A DNA stretch of 64,000 nt from an uncultured Lachnospiraceae bacterium (GTDB lineage: Bacteria > Bacillota > Clostridia > Lachnospirales > Lachnospiraceae), in assembly GCA_902798585.1 (NCBI GenBank), contig CADBXF010000001.1:1-64000 (forward strand), read 5' to 3'. Shown one piece after another: positions 33,836 through 41,101 of the stretch; the stretch's first letter is position 1; each line of letters begins with the position of its first letter. Below the pieces are notes generated by a model. That model was not told the DNA's origin. It was given only the letters and a program-made list of their open reading frames with translations, and ran no database searches. Both the position numbers and the translations under genes were made by a program.

Positions 33836-34819
33836 TCACTTCGCCCCCATCTTGATTCTCGGATCGATAAATCCGTAGCTTAAGTCCACCACAAGGTTTG
33901 CGGAAAGGTTGATCAGGGTGTAGAAGAATGTCAGCGCCATGAAGAAGTTATAGTCGCGCAGCCCGATGGATGTGATGTACAGTTTGCCGATGCCGGGGAT
34001 TCCGAAGATTCCCTCGATAATCAGCGAGCCGCCGAGAATTCCGATAAATTCACCGAGAATCATCGGGAGAATCGGCACCATCGCGTTGCGAAGCGCATGG
34101 CGCGTAATGGCCTGATTTTTCGTCAGACCTTTCGTTCTCGCGAGCAGAAGATAGTCGCCGGTCAACACCTCGGACAGCTCCGCGCGTGTAAATCGGCAGA
34201 GGTTGGCAATGGTCGCAAAACACAGGGAAAGAATCGCCGGGAACATGGACTTGAACATCGCCATGCTGAAGAATGTGGTCGTCTCCCTCGACGCAACCGT
34301 CAGAGGGAACCACCCGGTCTTAAAGCACAGAAAATACTGCACCAGAAATGCATACACATAACTCGGCACAGAGACGACGAGCATGACCGCGGTCGAAACG
34401 ACATGGTCCTGCCATTTGTTTTTTCGAAGGGCCGCATAGATACCCAAAAGCAGTCCGATGGGGATTGCAATCAAAATGGAATAGAGATTGACGACAATCG
34501 TGTACGGCAGCTTCTCTTTGATGACATCGAAAACAGGGAGACTGATGTACATCTGCTCTCCGACTCCGAAATCCGGGCTCCAGCCTTTGCTGTCCCCGCC
34601 GCCGAAATGAAATACATTCTTCCAGTAAATCCAATACTGCGTCAAAATCGGTTTATTATACCCCATCAACTCGCGCTTCTGCTCAACTAAGTTGACATCG
34701 CGTCCCTGCGCCTTGACGGCCGGGAGCGGAAGCAATTTAATCAACACGAAGCAGATCGTGGCAATGATAAAAAAAGTCACAATCATGAGCAGAATTCGCT
34801 TCATTACATACTTAAACAT
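33836..34819 (-). CDS. oppB: Oligopeptide ABC transporter permease, OppB type
   Basis: 327 residues, ordinary length, six helices. It starts MFKYVMKRILLMIVTFFIIA behind GGAAGGAACC. The EAA loop is DYLLLARTKGLTKNQAITRHALRNAM, and the end is DLSYGFIDPRIK. It forms the pore with OppC. It is separated from oppA by 146 nt with a strong hairpin. Confidence 0.95.
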   Translation of the reverse strand: MFKYVMKRILLMIVTFFIIATICFVLIKLLPLPAVKAQGRDVNLVEQKRELMGYNKPILTQYWIYWKNVFHFGGGDSKGWSPDFGVGEQMYISLPVFDVIKEKLPYTIVVNLYSILIAIPIGLLLGIYAALRKNKWQDHVVSTAVMLVVSVPSYVYAFLVQYFLCFKTGWFPLTVASRETTTFFSMAMFKSMFPAILSLCFATIANLCRFTRAELSEVLTGDYLLLARTKGLTKNQAITRHALRNAMVPILPMILGEFIGILGGSLIIEGIFGIPGIGKLYITSIGLRDYNFFMALTFFYTLINLSANLVVDLSYGFIDPRIKMGAK

Positions 34820-34863
34820 ACCTGCGGTTCCTTCCGGTAGTTACTCTGATATAAACGCAAGAA

Positions 34864-34894
34864 CACAATCACGGGATTTCAGCCCGTGATTGTG
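34864..34894 (-). terminator. Intra-operon hairpin between oppA and oppB
   Basis: A 12-bp perfect stem CACAATCACGGG (34864-34875) / CCCGTGATTGTG (34883-34894) has a 7-nt loop and no strong U-tract on the minus strand. Such hairpins after binding-protein genes protect the upstream mRNA or cause partial termination, giving an excess of binding protein over permease. Confidence 0.6.
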
Positions 34895-34965
34895 CCGTGC
34901 TTTCCATGACTGTAGGTCACTCTCACCGGTGCGCCGACGCCATGGCCGGCGCCCGGAAATACTCA

Positions 34966-37620
34966 TCAATACTTCAAGGTAGAAACAACATTTGCCCACT
35001 CTTCATCCGAGTACTTGAAGGTGTAGAACTGGATTCCGCCGAACTCAATCAGATCGATGAACTGCGTAACCGCATAGTCACCCTTCTGGGAAACAAGCGA
35101 AGCGGAGTTTCTGTAATACATCGGAATCGTTGCAAACGAGCTGAGGTAGGTCTTCTCAAGCAAGCCGTAGATATTTGCCTTGGTCATGGCGTCGTAATCT
35201 ACGAAATCGGCAAGCGTCTTCGATCCGTCAACCGAAGTAATCTTGCAGGTAGGATCGGAGTTGTCCGCCCACAATGCCCACTTCTGAAGAGAAGCAACAT
35301 AGTCAACATCGTCAACCTTAATCTTGACATTGATCTTGGAAGTATCGTAACCGTACTCCATCTGGTTCTTCTGGCCGGTTGCGTCATCGCAGTAGCACTC
35401 GTACAGAATCGTGTACGGAGCAGAAGCTGCGCCGCCCCAGGTCGAGAAAATCATATCCGTGTTACCGGAATACATCGTGTTGTAGTAGTCAGCATCAACC
35501 GTCATCTTAAGGGAAACCTTGCCCTCGAAGCCGGTGCCCTTGCAGGCATCCTTCAACGCATCGTTGAGGAAGTTGAACATCTGTACATAGATATCATCCG
35601 ACTGATATACAAGCATCTCGATTTCAACGGTAGCCTGTCCGTCGTAGGACTTGTCGGCAACGCACTCGTCATACGCCTTCTTCATGTACTCGCGAGCCTG
35701 GTCGATATTGAAACCGGTGATGGCGTCGTAAGCTTCCTCAAGGTCGCCGTACTTCTCATCGCCGCCGAACTTCAACCCGTAGAGACCTACGAGTGCGCCC
35801 ATAGCGCCTTCCGTGTCACGGTACGAAGCGCCGGAGAACGGATCGTAAATATACATCTGGTTCAACAGACCGAAGCCTGCGGTACCCGCGGAGGTGTAGG
35901 ACGAAGCGAACTTCGCGCGGTCGATTGCAAGAGAGTAAGCGTGGCGGAAATTCTCATTTGCAAGAATCTGCGTGCCTCTCTTCTCGAGGGATGCCTTGTC
36001 GGTGTTGAACGTAATCTTCGTCGTGTAGGACTGCGGCGTGTAGCGGATATACGGGCTCGTGCCGTAGGTCTTCATATCGTCGCTCTGGAGGCCGACAGTA
36101 TCAACCTCACCCTTCAGGAACGCGAGCAGCTGCGTAGCGTGCTGTGCGATAACCTGGAAGGAAATCTTGTCTGCCTGATACTGTCCCTTGTGATTGCCGT
36201 CGCTGTAGCCGTACCACTGGTCGTTGCGCTCGAAGGTAATCTGCTTGTCCGCCTGGAAGAAGGTCATCTTGTACGGACCGTAGCTTGCCGTCGTATCGAG
36301 GCTGGTGCCGTAGGTCGTGGTAATCGAAGCGATATCGGCGCTGTTCTTATCTACAACCGCCTTGTTCGAATCACGATAGGTCTTGCAGGCCTCCCAGAGG
36401 TCCGGCTTAACAAGATACGAGGAGCTGAGGTTGTAAGGAACATAGTAGTTCGGGTCTGCCGTCGGGTTGATCGTAATCATAACGATCTCATAGTCGCCGG
36501 TCTTGAAGAAACCGACCTCATCCCAACTCGTAACCGGAGTCTCCTGGTCGTAGGATACATAGAATGCAAGGTCGCTCTCAGCCTCGTTGCCCCAGTCGTC
36601 GGAACCGGTGAACTCGAACATCTTCGCAATCACTTCGTCGGTCAACGGAACATAGCCGTCAGCGTCTGCCTTACCGTTAAGGTAGTTCATAAGGTCCGCC
36701 GGAATGTAGCCTGCAGCCGCATAGTCAGCGATGCTGCTGCCGCTGAGCCATGCGTATGCTACCTTCGTTCCGATGTACATCTTGGCGCCGTCCTTGCTTG
36801 TGTAGACGCCGTCATCGCCCTTAACCTTCTCATCCCATGCAATTGCAGCTGCTTCGCCGTCCGCGGAGTTGACCTCCTTGGAAATCTTGCCGGAATAGAG
36901 GTAGTTCTTGGCATTGTAAATCGCAAAATCGCCTGCGTACAGAGAGTCTGCACGGCGGTTCAGCATAATGGGATCAAGGAGCTCCTTCGCGGAGTATACA
37001 AAGGTATCCGCGTTGATCGGTGTTCCGTCATCCCACTTGAGGTCCTTGCGAAGGGCAATCTTCCAAGCCTTGGCGGTATCGCCCGCAGCGATGCCGTACT
37101 TGCCGACATAGTCCTTCGTAACGTCAACGGGAAGCGCCTCTGCAAGCTCGCAGCTGACACTCCAGCCGTCCTTGGTCGAATTCAGAACGAAATTGTAATA
37201 TCCTCTGGAAAGGAAGTCCAGGATAAGCGAATCGTCGTGAGTCTCCCAATCGAGAGGACCCCATCTCAATGTGCTGGTGTCGGTGATAAAGTCATTGTAA
37301 GTATAGAACTTCGGATCGGTGTAATCCTTGTCTCCGTTGCCGGTGTATACATCGTAGCCGACTTCACCGCCGCCTGCGGTCTTCAACGCCGACTTCACGG
37401 CGCCGGCATACAATGTGCCGTCTGCTTCCTTAACAACGGAAAGATCTGTAACTCCATTTGTCTGTACAGGCTCAGTAGGGGTCGGATCTCCCGACTGAAC
37501 TCCTGCCGTAGGCGTTGCCGTCGCGGTCTTCGGGGTCGCGTTATTGTCCTTGCCACAAGCTGCAAGAGCCATAACCATCGCGAGAGACAGGAACAACGCT
37601 GTCGCTTTTTTAAAGCTCAT
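34966..37620 (-). CDS. oppA: Oligopeptide-binding lipoprotein, OppA type, oversized
   Basis: 884 residues against about 540 for typical family 5 binding proteins. The signal peptide ends in the lipobox LAAC (Cys about 22), then a Thr-rich linker (TPKTATATPTAG). The SBP_bac_5 core is recognisable from KAWKIALRKDLKWDDGTPIN, with a later NFRHAYSLAIDRAKFASSYT. Extra sequence lies N-terminal to and within the core, for example a ~100-residue stretch around DADGYVPLTDEVIAKMFEFT. The start follows AGGAGG. It is the first gene of the opp operon and delivers peptides to OppBC. Its codon use suggests strong expression. Confidence 0.92.
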   Translation of the reverse strand: MSFKKATALFLSLAMVMALAACGKDNNATPKTATATPTAGVQSGDPTPTEPVQTNGVTDLSVVKEADGTLYAGAVKSALKTAGGGEVGYDVYTGNGDKDYTDPKFYTYNDFITDTSTLRWGPLDWETHDDSLILDFLSRGYYNFVLNSTKDGWSVSCELAEALPVDVTKDYVGKYGIAAGDTAKAWKIALRKDLKWDDGTPINADTFVYSAKELLDPIMLNRRADSLYAGDFAIYNAKNYLYSGKISKEVNSADGEAAAIAWDEKVKGDDGVYTSKDGAKMYIGTKVAYAWLSGSSIADYAAAGYIPADLMNYLNGKADADGYVPLTDEVIAKMFEFTGSDDWGNEAESDLAFYVSYDQETPVTSWDEVGFFKTGDYEIVMITINPTADPNYYVPYNLSSSYLVKPDLWEACKTYRDSNKAVVDKNSADIASITTTYGTSLDTTASYGPYKMTFFQADKQITFERNDQWYGYSDGNHKGQYQADKISFQVIAQHATQLLAFLKGEVDTVGLQSDDMKTYGTSPYIRYTPQSYTTKITFNTDKASLEKRGTQILANENFRHAYSLAIDRAKFASSYTSAGTAGFGLLNQMYIYDPFSGASYRDTEGAMGALVGLYGLKFGGDEKYGDLEEAYDAITGFNIDQAREYMKKAYDECVADKSYDGQATVEIEMLVYQSDDIYVQMFNFLNDALKDACKGTGFEGKVSLKMTVDADYYNTMYSGNTDMIFSTWGGAASAPYTILYECYCDDATGQKNQMEYGYDTSKINVKIKVDDVDYVASLQKWALWADNSDPTCKITSVDGSKTLADFVDYDAMTKANIYGLLEKTYLSSFATIPMYYRNSASLVSQKGDYAVTQFIDLIEFGGIQFYTFKYSDEEWANVVSTLKY

Positions 37621-37677
37621 AACATTTTACCTCCTAAAAGAGTGTTCTGCGGCACCTGTTGCCGAGAAACTGCAGAT

Positions 37678-37690
37678 ATTATACCACAGG
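37678..37690 (-). promoter_or_regulatory. opp operon promoter (extended -10)
   Basis: TATAAT (37678-37683) is preceded by TGG on the minus strand, an extended -10. The -35 region at the right spacing (TGGCAA) is poor, which suggests activator dependence or reliance on the extended element. Confidence 0.55.
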
Positions 37691-37706
37691 GCAAAAAAAT
37701 TTGCCA

Positions 37707-38040
37707 CTTATCAGCACTCAAAAGACGCATATGCGGTCATTATTCAACGGATTGTATAATTTCATTGCACAATTTTCAATTTCTTGCCGGATTTTTTAAA
37801 AACGGCCCTGACAATTGAGCGTTCGTTCAATTCTTGCGCGCACAGGCGGGCAACAGCCCGATTGTTGGCGTTTTTGAGCGGTTTTTCGCATGAATTCACA
37901 AAATAAGAACCATAATCAAAATCTTGATATCGAACTGATGCATAATCATAAAATCTATGGGGTTTCGACAATCTTTTGTGCGACTGTCGGCATCCGAAGG
38001 AACATCGCCGTGCATACACCGATATTGATTTGCCGCGTAA
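37707..38040. other. Gene-free intergenic stretch
   Basis: About 330 bp, more AT-rich than the rest, between the opp promoter and the ArsR-gene terminator. Small inverted repeats occur (GGGCAACAGCCC near 37850). I see no gene, tRNA or known riboswitch in it; overlapping ORFs have no ribosome binding site and odd composition. Confidence 0.5.
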
Positions 38041-38091
38041 AATTAAAAACGGACGGTTCGCGCTCTTCCTTCGAAGAGACGATGCCGTCCG
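38041..38091 (-). terminator. Terminator of the ArsR-family gene
   Basis: The outer stem CGGACGG (38050-38056) / CCGTCCG (38085-38091) encloses CTCTTC/GAAGAG. On the minus strand it is followed by TTTTTAATTTT. Confidence 0.75.
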
Positions 38092-38147
38092 CTGTTTCCT
38101 TCTTTCAAATCTGCCTTCTGTTCTTTCGCAGCCGTCGGGTCTTCGTT

Positions 38148-38537
38148 TTACCGGTCCTCTTGCCCGCTCTCCCCGGCGCACCGATGCGCCACATGCTCCA
38201 TCGCATCGTCGAAAATCTCCTCGACATGGCCGTCGTCGAGCGAGTAATACACATTCTTGCCCTCGCGGCGCCCCTTGATCAGCCCCGATGCAGACAACAC
38301 GCGCAGCTGGTGCGAAACCGCCGATTTGGTCATGTCCACGACATTGGCGATATCGCTCACGCACAGCTCGTTTATGCGCAATGCCGCGAGAATCCGAAGT
38401 CTGGTGTCATCGCCGATCACCTTGAAAAACTCGGTCATCCCGCGCAGACACACATCCGCGGACATCGCCGCAACCGTGCGCTCCACAAGCTCGGGATTGG
38501 CTGCTTCACAATCGCATCCGATTCGTACCGTCGCCAT
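38148..38537 (-). CDS. ArsR/SmtB-family metal-responsive repressor (CadC-like)
   Basis: 129 residues. The winged helix reads DDTRLRILAALRINELCVSDIANVVDMTKSAVSHQLRVLSASGL. N-terminal Cys8 and Cys10 (GCDCEA), Cys30 and Cys59 (ELCVS) resemble the CadC metal site. CadC, however, has ELCVCD, and here the second cysteine is Ser61, so the site is altered. Such proteins release DNA when they bind Cd, Pb or Zn. No transporter gene is adjacent, so its target lies elsewhere or it regulates only itself. Confidence 0.85.
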   Translation of the reverse strand: MATVRIGCDCEAANPELVERTVAAMSADVCLRGMTEFFKVIGDDTRLRILAALRINELCVSDIANVVDMTKSAVSHQLRVLSASGLIKGRREGKNVYYSLDDGHVEEIFDDAMEHVAHRCAGESGQEDR

Positions 38538-38589
38538 CTTCGAACCCCTCTCCTCCGGCCTCTTTCCGATTGCACCGCCGGACAGCTAC

Positions 38590-38618
38590 AGTATAGCATG
38601 AACAGCCGTGAAAAGCAA
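38590..38618 (-). promoter_or_regulatory. Promoter of the ArsR-family gene
   Basis: TTGCTT (38613-38618), 17 bp, TATACT (38590-38595) on the minus strand. Confidence 0.65.
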
Positions 38619-38654
38619 ACGGCTCCGTCTCCCCCGCGCAGTTTACGGGAAAGC

Positions 38655-38680
38655 AAAAAACGCTCCCGATATCGGGAGCG
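38655..38680 (-). terminator. Terminator of tRNA-Leu(AAG)
   Basis: A perfect palindrome CGCTCCCGAT/ATCGGGAGCG (38661-38680) is followed on the minus strand by TTTTTTGC. Confidence 0.85.
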
Positions 38681-38687
38681 TTTCTTC

Positions 38688-38770
38688 TGCGGACTACGGG
38701 ACTTGAACCCGAACGCGCTTAGCGCACATGATCCTTAGTCATGCCTGTCTGCCAATTCCAGCAAGTCCGC
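38688..38770 (-). tRNA. tRNA-Leu, anticodon AAG
   Basis: 83 nt. The acceptor stem GCGGACT/AGTCCGC pairs fully, with discriminator A and no encoded CCA. The anticodon stem CATGA/TCATG holds the loop CTAAGGA, giving anticodon AAG (CUU codons; A34 would need deamination to inosine). A long class II variable arm (GCGC-TAA-GCGC) fits leucine. The T-loop is TTCAAGT. Confidence 0.9.
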
Positions 38771-38795
38771 ATGGTGTTTTGTAACACGCTTGATT

Positions 38796-38824
38796 ATATT
38801 ACCACGAAGGTATTTGCTTGTCAA
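38796..38824 (-). promoter_or_regulatory. Promoter of tRNA-Leu(AAG)
   Basis: TTGACA (38819-38824), 17 bp, TAATAT (38796-38801) on the minus strand. Confidence 0.85.
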
Positions 38825-38904
38825 TCACTTTTTTTGCGACTTTTTCAGAGTTTTTTCCGCGCGGGTCTGCATTTTCCGAAACTGCCCCGACGCGCCCGGA
38901 TTTC

Positions 38905-38937
38905 AAAGAAAAATGCCGCATCTTTCGACACGGCATT
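38905..38937 (-). terminator. Terminator of tRNA-Leu(CAG)
   Basis: Stem AATGCCG (38912-38918) / CGGCATT (38931-38937), then TTTCTTT on the minus strand, five bases after the tRNA end. Confidence 0.75.
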
Positions 38938-38941
38938 GTTC

Positions 38942-39025
38942 TGCAGTTGATGGGACTTGAACCCACACCCAAGTACATGGACATGAACCTGAATCATGCG
39001 CGTATGCCAATTCCGCCACAACTGC
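38942..39025 (-). tRNA. tRNA-Leu, anticodon CAG
   Basis: 84 nt. Acceptor GCAGTTG/CAACTGC with discriminator A and no encoded CCA. Anticodon stem CATGA/TCATG with loop TTCAGGT gives CAG (CUG codons). A long variable arm (about GTCCATGTACTTGGGTG) identifies a class II tRNA. It lies 171 nt upstream of the AAG isoacceptor; each has its own promoter. Confidence 0.93.
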
Positions 39026-39036
39026 AAGCACCGCCT

Positions 39037-39065
39037 ATATTACCATCACTTCCGCGGAAAGTCAA
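39037..39065 (-). promoter_or_regulatory. Promoter of tRNA-Leu(CAG)
   Basis: TTGACT (39060-39065), 17 bp, TAATAT (39037-39042) on the minus strand. Confidence 0.8.
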
Positions 39066-39131
39066 GGACTTTCACAGAAAGAAAATACGCATTTTGCGAC
39101 AGGCGCCGCGAACCGTCCGACCGTCCGCAAC

Positions 39132-39827
39132 TTACTTCACGGATTTCTCGTCCACATAGACCTGAATGCCGTCCGGAGTCTCGTGAAGCACGACCCGCAT
39201 TTCGGTGAGCTCGCCGTTTTGGGTAAGGCGAACATGAACATTCTTATACTGCGACTCAATGCGTGTGAGGTCGCTGTCCAGACGACGGTAGAACTCAACA
39301 AGGCTCTCATAGTCGCTGACGGACTCCAGGCTCTCGAAGTCTACCATACCGGTTGCGCCGTAGGTGAATTCGGTCGCGCACGGGAACGGGAAATAATACA
39401 CATCCTTCTCGGTGGTGATTGTAGCTGTCAGCTCCTCAATCAGCGCGTACCCCTTTTCGTAAATCACCGTAAAATAGTGACCCTTCGTCAGGAACAGCGC
39501 CTTGCCCGTGTCCTTCTTCTCCGATGCCGGGTAGAAGTCGCCGCCCATCCCGAGCGAACCCAGGAAGTCATCGTGCTTGACCACGGCCGACTTAAAGAAA
39601 TCCTTGCTGCGGTCAATCTTGCAGCGCGCCAGATGCCGGTCTCCCATGTCCACATTGCCAAGGGACACATCCGAAATCGTAAGCGTCGCCTTCCCGTCAT
39701 AGCTCTCCAGCGATAAATCGCCGCTCTTCTCGGACGGCTTGATGACGGCAACCAAAATAATCACCGCAAGAACCGCAGCTGCAATGATAATCCATGTCCG
39801 ATTGCTGATCGTGAGTTTACCATTCAT
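39132..39827 (-). CDS. Hypothetical membrane-anchored protein
   Basis: 231 residues behind CGGGAGGA. One N-terminal membrane helix (TWIIIAAAVLAVIILVAVI, about 11-29) precedes a beta-rich extracellular domain of about 200 residues (LTISDVSLGNVDMGDRHLAR, HYFTVIYEKGYALIEELTAT). It ends IQVYVDEKSVK. I do not recognise the family. It follows deoB by 26 nt on the same strand and may share its transcript, without an obvious functional link. Confidence 0.7.
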   Translation of the reverse strand: MNGKLTISNRTWIIIAAAVLAVIILVAVIKPSEKSGDLSLESYDGKATLTISDVSLGNVDMGDRHLARCKIDRSKDFFKSAVVKHDDFLGSLGMGGDFYPASEKKDTGKALFLTKGHYFTVIYEKGYALIEELTATITTEKDVYYFPFPCATEFTYGATGMVDFESLESVSDYESLVEFYRRLDSDLTRIESQYKNVHVRLTQNGELTEMRVVLHETPDGIQVYVDEKSVK

Positions 39828-39853
39828 TTTTCTGTCCTCCCGTATCCTGTCCG

Positions 39854-41038
39854 TCAGGGCACGATCTCCTGTATCACTCGGCCCGCCAAAGTGTTATCAA
39901 TTCCGAAATATGCGGCGATTGTCTTTCCGATGTCGCCGAATCCGACGCGCGTCCCCGCATTCACCCCGCCCTTAAGCTTCGGTCCGTACGCAACCAGCGG
40001 AATGTATTCTCTCGAGTGGTCGGTCGACGCTGTCGCCGGGTCGCAGCCGTGATCCGCCGTAATCATGAGCAGATCGTCCGCGCGAAGCCCCGCAAGCAGC
40101 TCGGGAAGCTTCGAATCGAAGTAGGAAAGCGCCTGCGCATAACCCTCGATATCGTTTCTGTGACCGTATTTCATGTCGAAGTCCACAAGGTTTGTGAAGC
40201 AGAGTCCGTCAAAGTCCTCTTTCATCTCTGCAAGTGTAACATCAATTCCCTCTTCATTGCAAGTGGTTCTTTGAAAACTTGTGATTCCGCGGCCGGCGAA
40301 AATGTCGACAATCTTGCCGACCGAGCGCACCGCAAGACCCGCGTCCTTCATCACATCGAGAAGCGTCGTCCCCGTGGGCTCCAGCGAAAAATCATGCCGG
40401 AGCGCCGTCCTCGTGTACGGCCACTCGCCCGTAAACGGCCGCGCAATGATTCGCCCGACACCGTAAGCGCCCGTGCACAGTCTTCTCGCAATCTCGCAAT
40501 ACTCATACAGCTGTTCCGTCGGAATCAGCGCATCATGCGCCGCAATCTGCAGCACGCTGTCCGCCGAGGTATATACAATCAAATCGCCCGTCGCAAGCTG
40601 CTGCTTCCCGTAATCGCGGATGACATCCGTCCCGGAATACGGCTTGTTGCACAATATCCCGCGCCCGGTTTCCTTCGCGAGCGCGTTGATTAAGCGCTTC
40701 GGAAACCCCTTCGGAAATGTCGGAAACGGTTTTGCAAGCGGAAGCCCCGCAATCTCCCAGTGTCCCGTCGTCGTGTCCTTGCCCTCGGAGACCTCCGCGA
40801 GCCGGCACACGACGCCGTCGAAGGAATCCGCCGCCACGCCTCCGAGACCGCTTCCGCACACCTCGCCGCGCACGCCGTCGATATGAAACAGCCCGAGCTT
40901 CTCCGCATTCGGCATTGAAAACTGCTCCGAGGTCGCTGCGCTTTTCAGCGTAAAGCTTCCCTCATCCCCGTACTTTGCCGCGTCCGGCATCGCGCCGACA
41001 CCGCAGCTGTCCAATACAATCAAAAATACTCTTCCCAT
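39854..41038 (-). CDS. deoB: Phosphopentomutase
   Basis: 394 residues. Interconverts ribose/deoxyribose 1- and 5-phosphates in nucleoside salvage; an alkaline-phosphatase-fold enzyme with two Mn ions. Visible features are LIVLDSCGVGAMPDA with the first metal Asp, EVSEGKDTTTGHWEIAG with the phosphorylated Thr region, and MITADHGCDPATASTDHSRE with the other metal ligands. Length and start (MGRVFLIVLDS behind GGGGAGGG) are standard. Confidence 0.96.
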   Translation of the reverse strand: MGRVFLIVLDSCGVGAMPDAAKYGDEGSFTLKSAATSEQFSMPNAEKLGLFHIDGVRGEVCGSGLGGVAADSFDGVVCRLAEVSEGKDTTTGHWEIAGLPLAKPFPTFPKGFPKRLINALAKETGRGILCNKPYSGTDVIRDYGKQQLATGDLIVYTSADSVLQIAAHDALIPTEQLYEYCEIARRLCTGAYGVGRIIARPFTGEWPYTRTALRHDFSLEPTGTTLLDVMKDAGLAVRSVGKIVDIFAGRGITSFQRTTCNEEGIDVTLAEMKEDFDGLCFTNLVDFDMKYGHRNDIEGYAQALSYFDSKLPELLAGLRADDLLMITADHGCDPATASTDHSREYIPLVAYGPKLKGGVNAGTRVGFGDIGKTIAAYFGIDNTLAGRVIQEIVP

Positions 41039-41101
41039 TTTCCCTCCCCGGCCCGCCGGCCGTCCTTTCGCATCCCCGGTGTCGGAAAATGCACACCGGA
41101 A

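Noticed and set aside
34897..37818. 973-codon open frame on the plus strand
   Set aside because: Shadow of oppA in an opposite frame; no start signal and no recognisable domain.
37762..38364. 200-codon minus-strand ORF overlapping the ArsR-family gene
   Set aside because: The other frame carries a clear winged-helix protein and a terminator lies inside this ORF.
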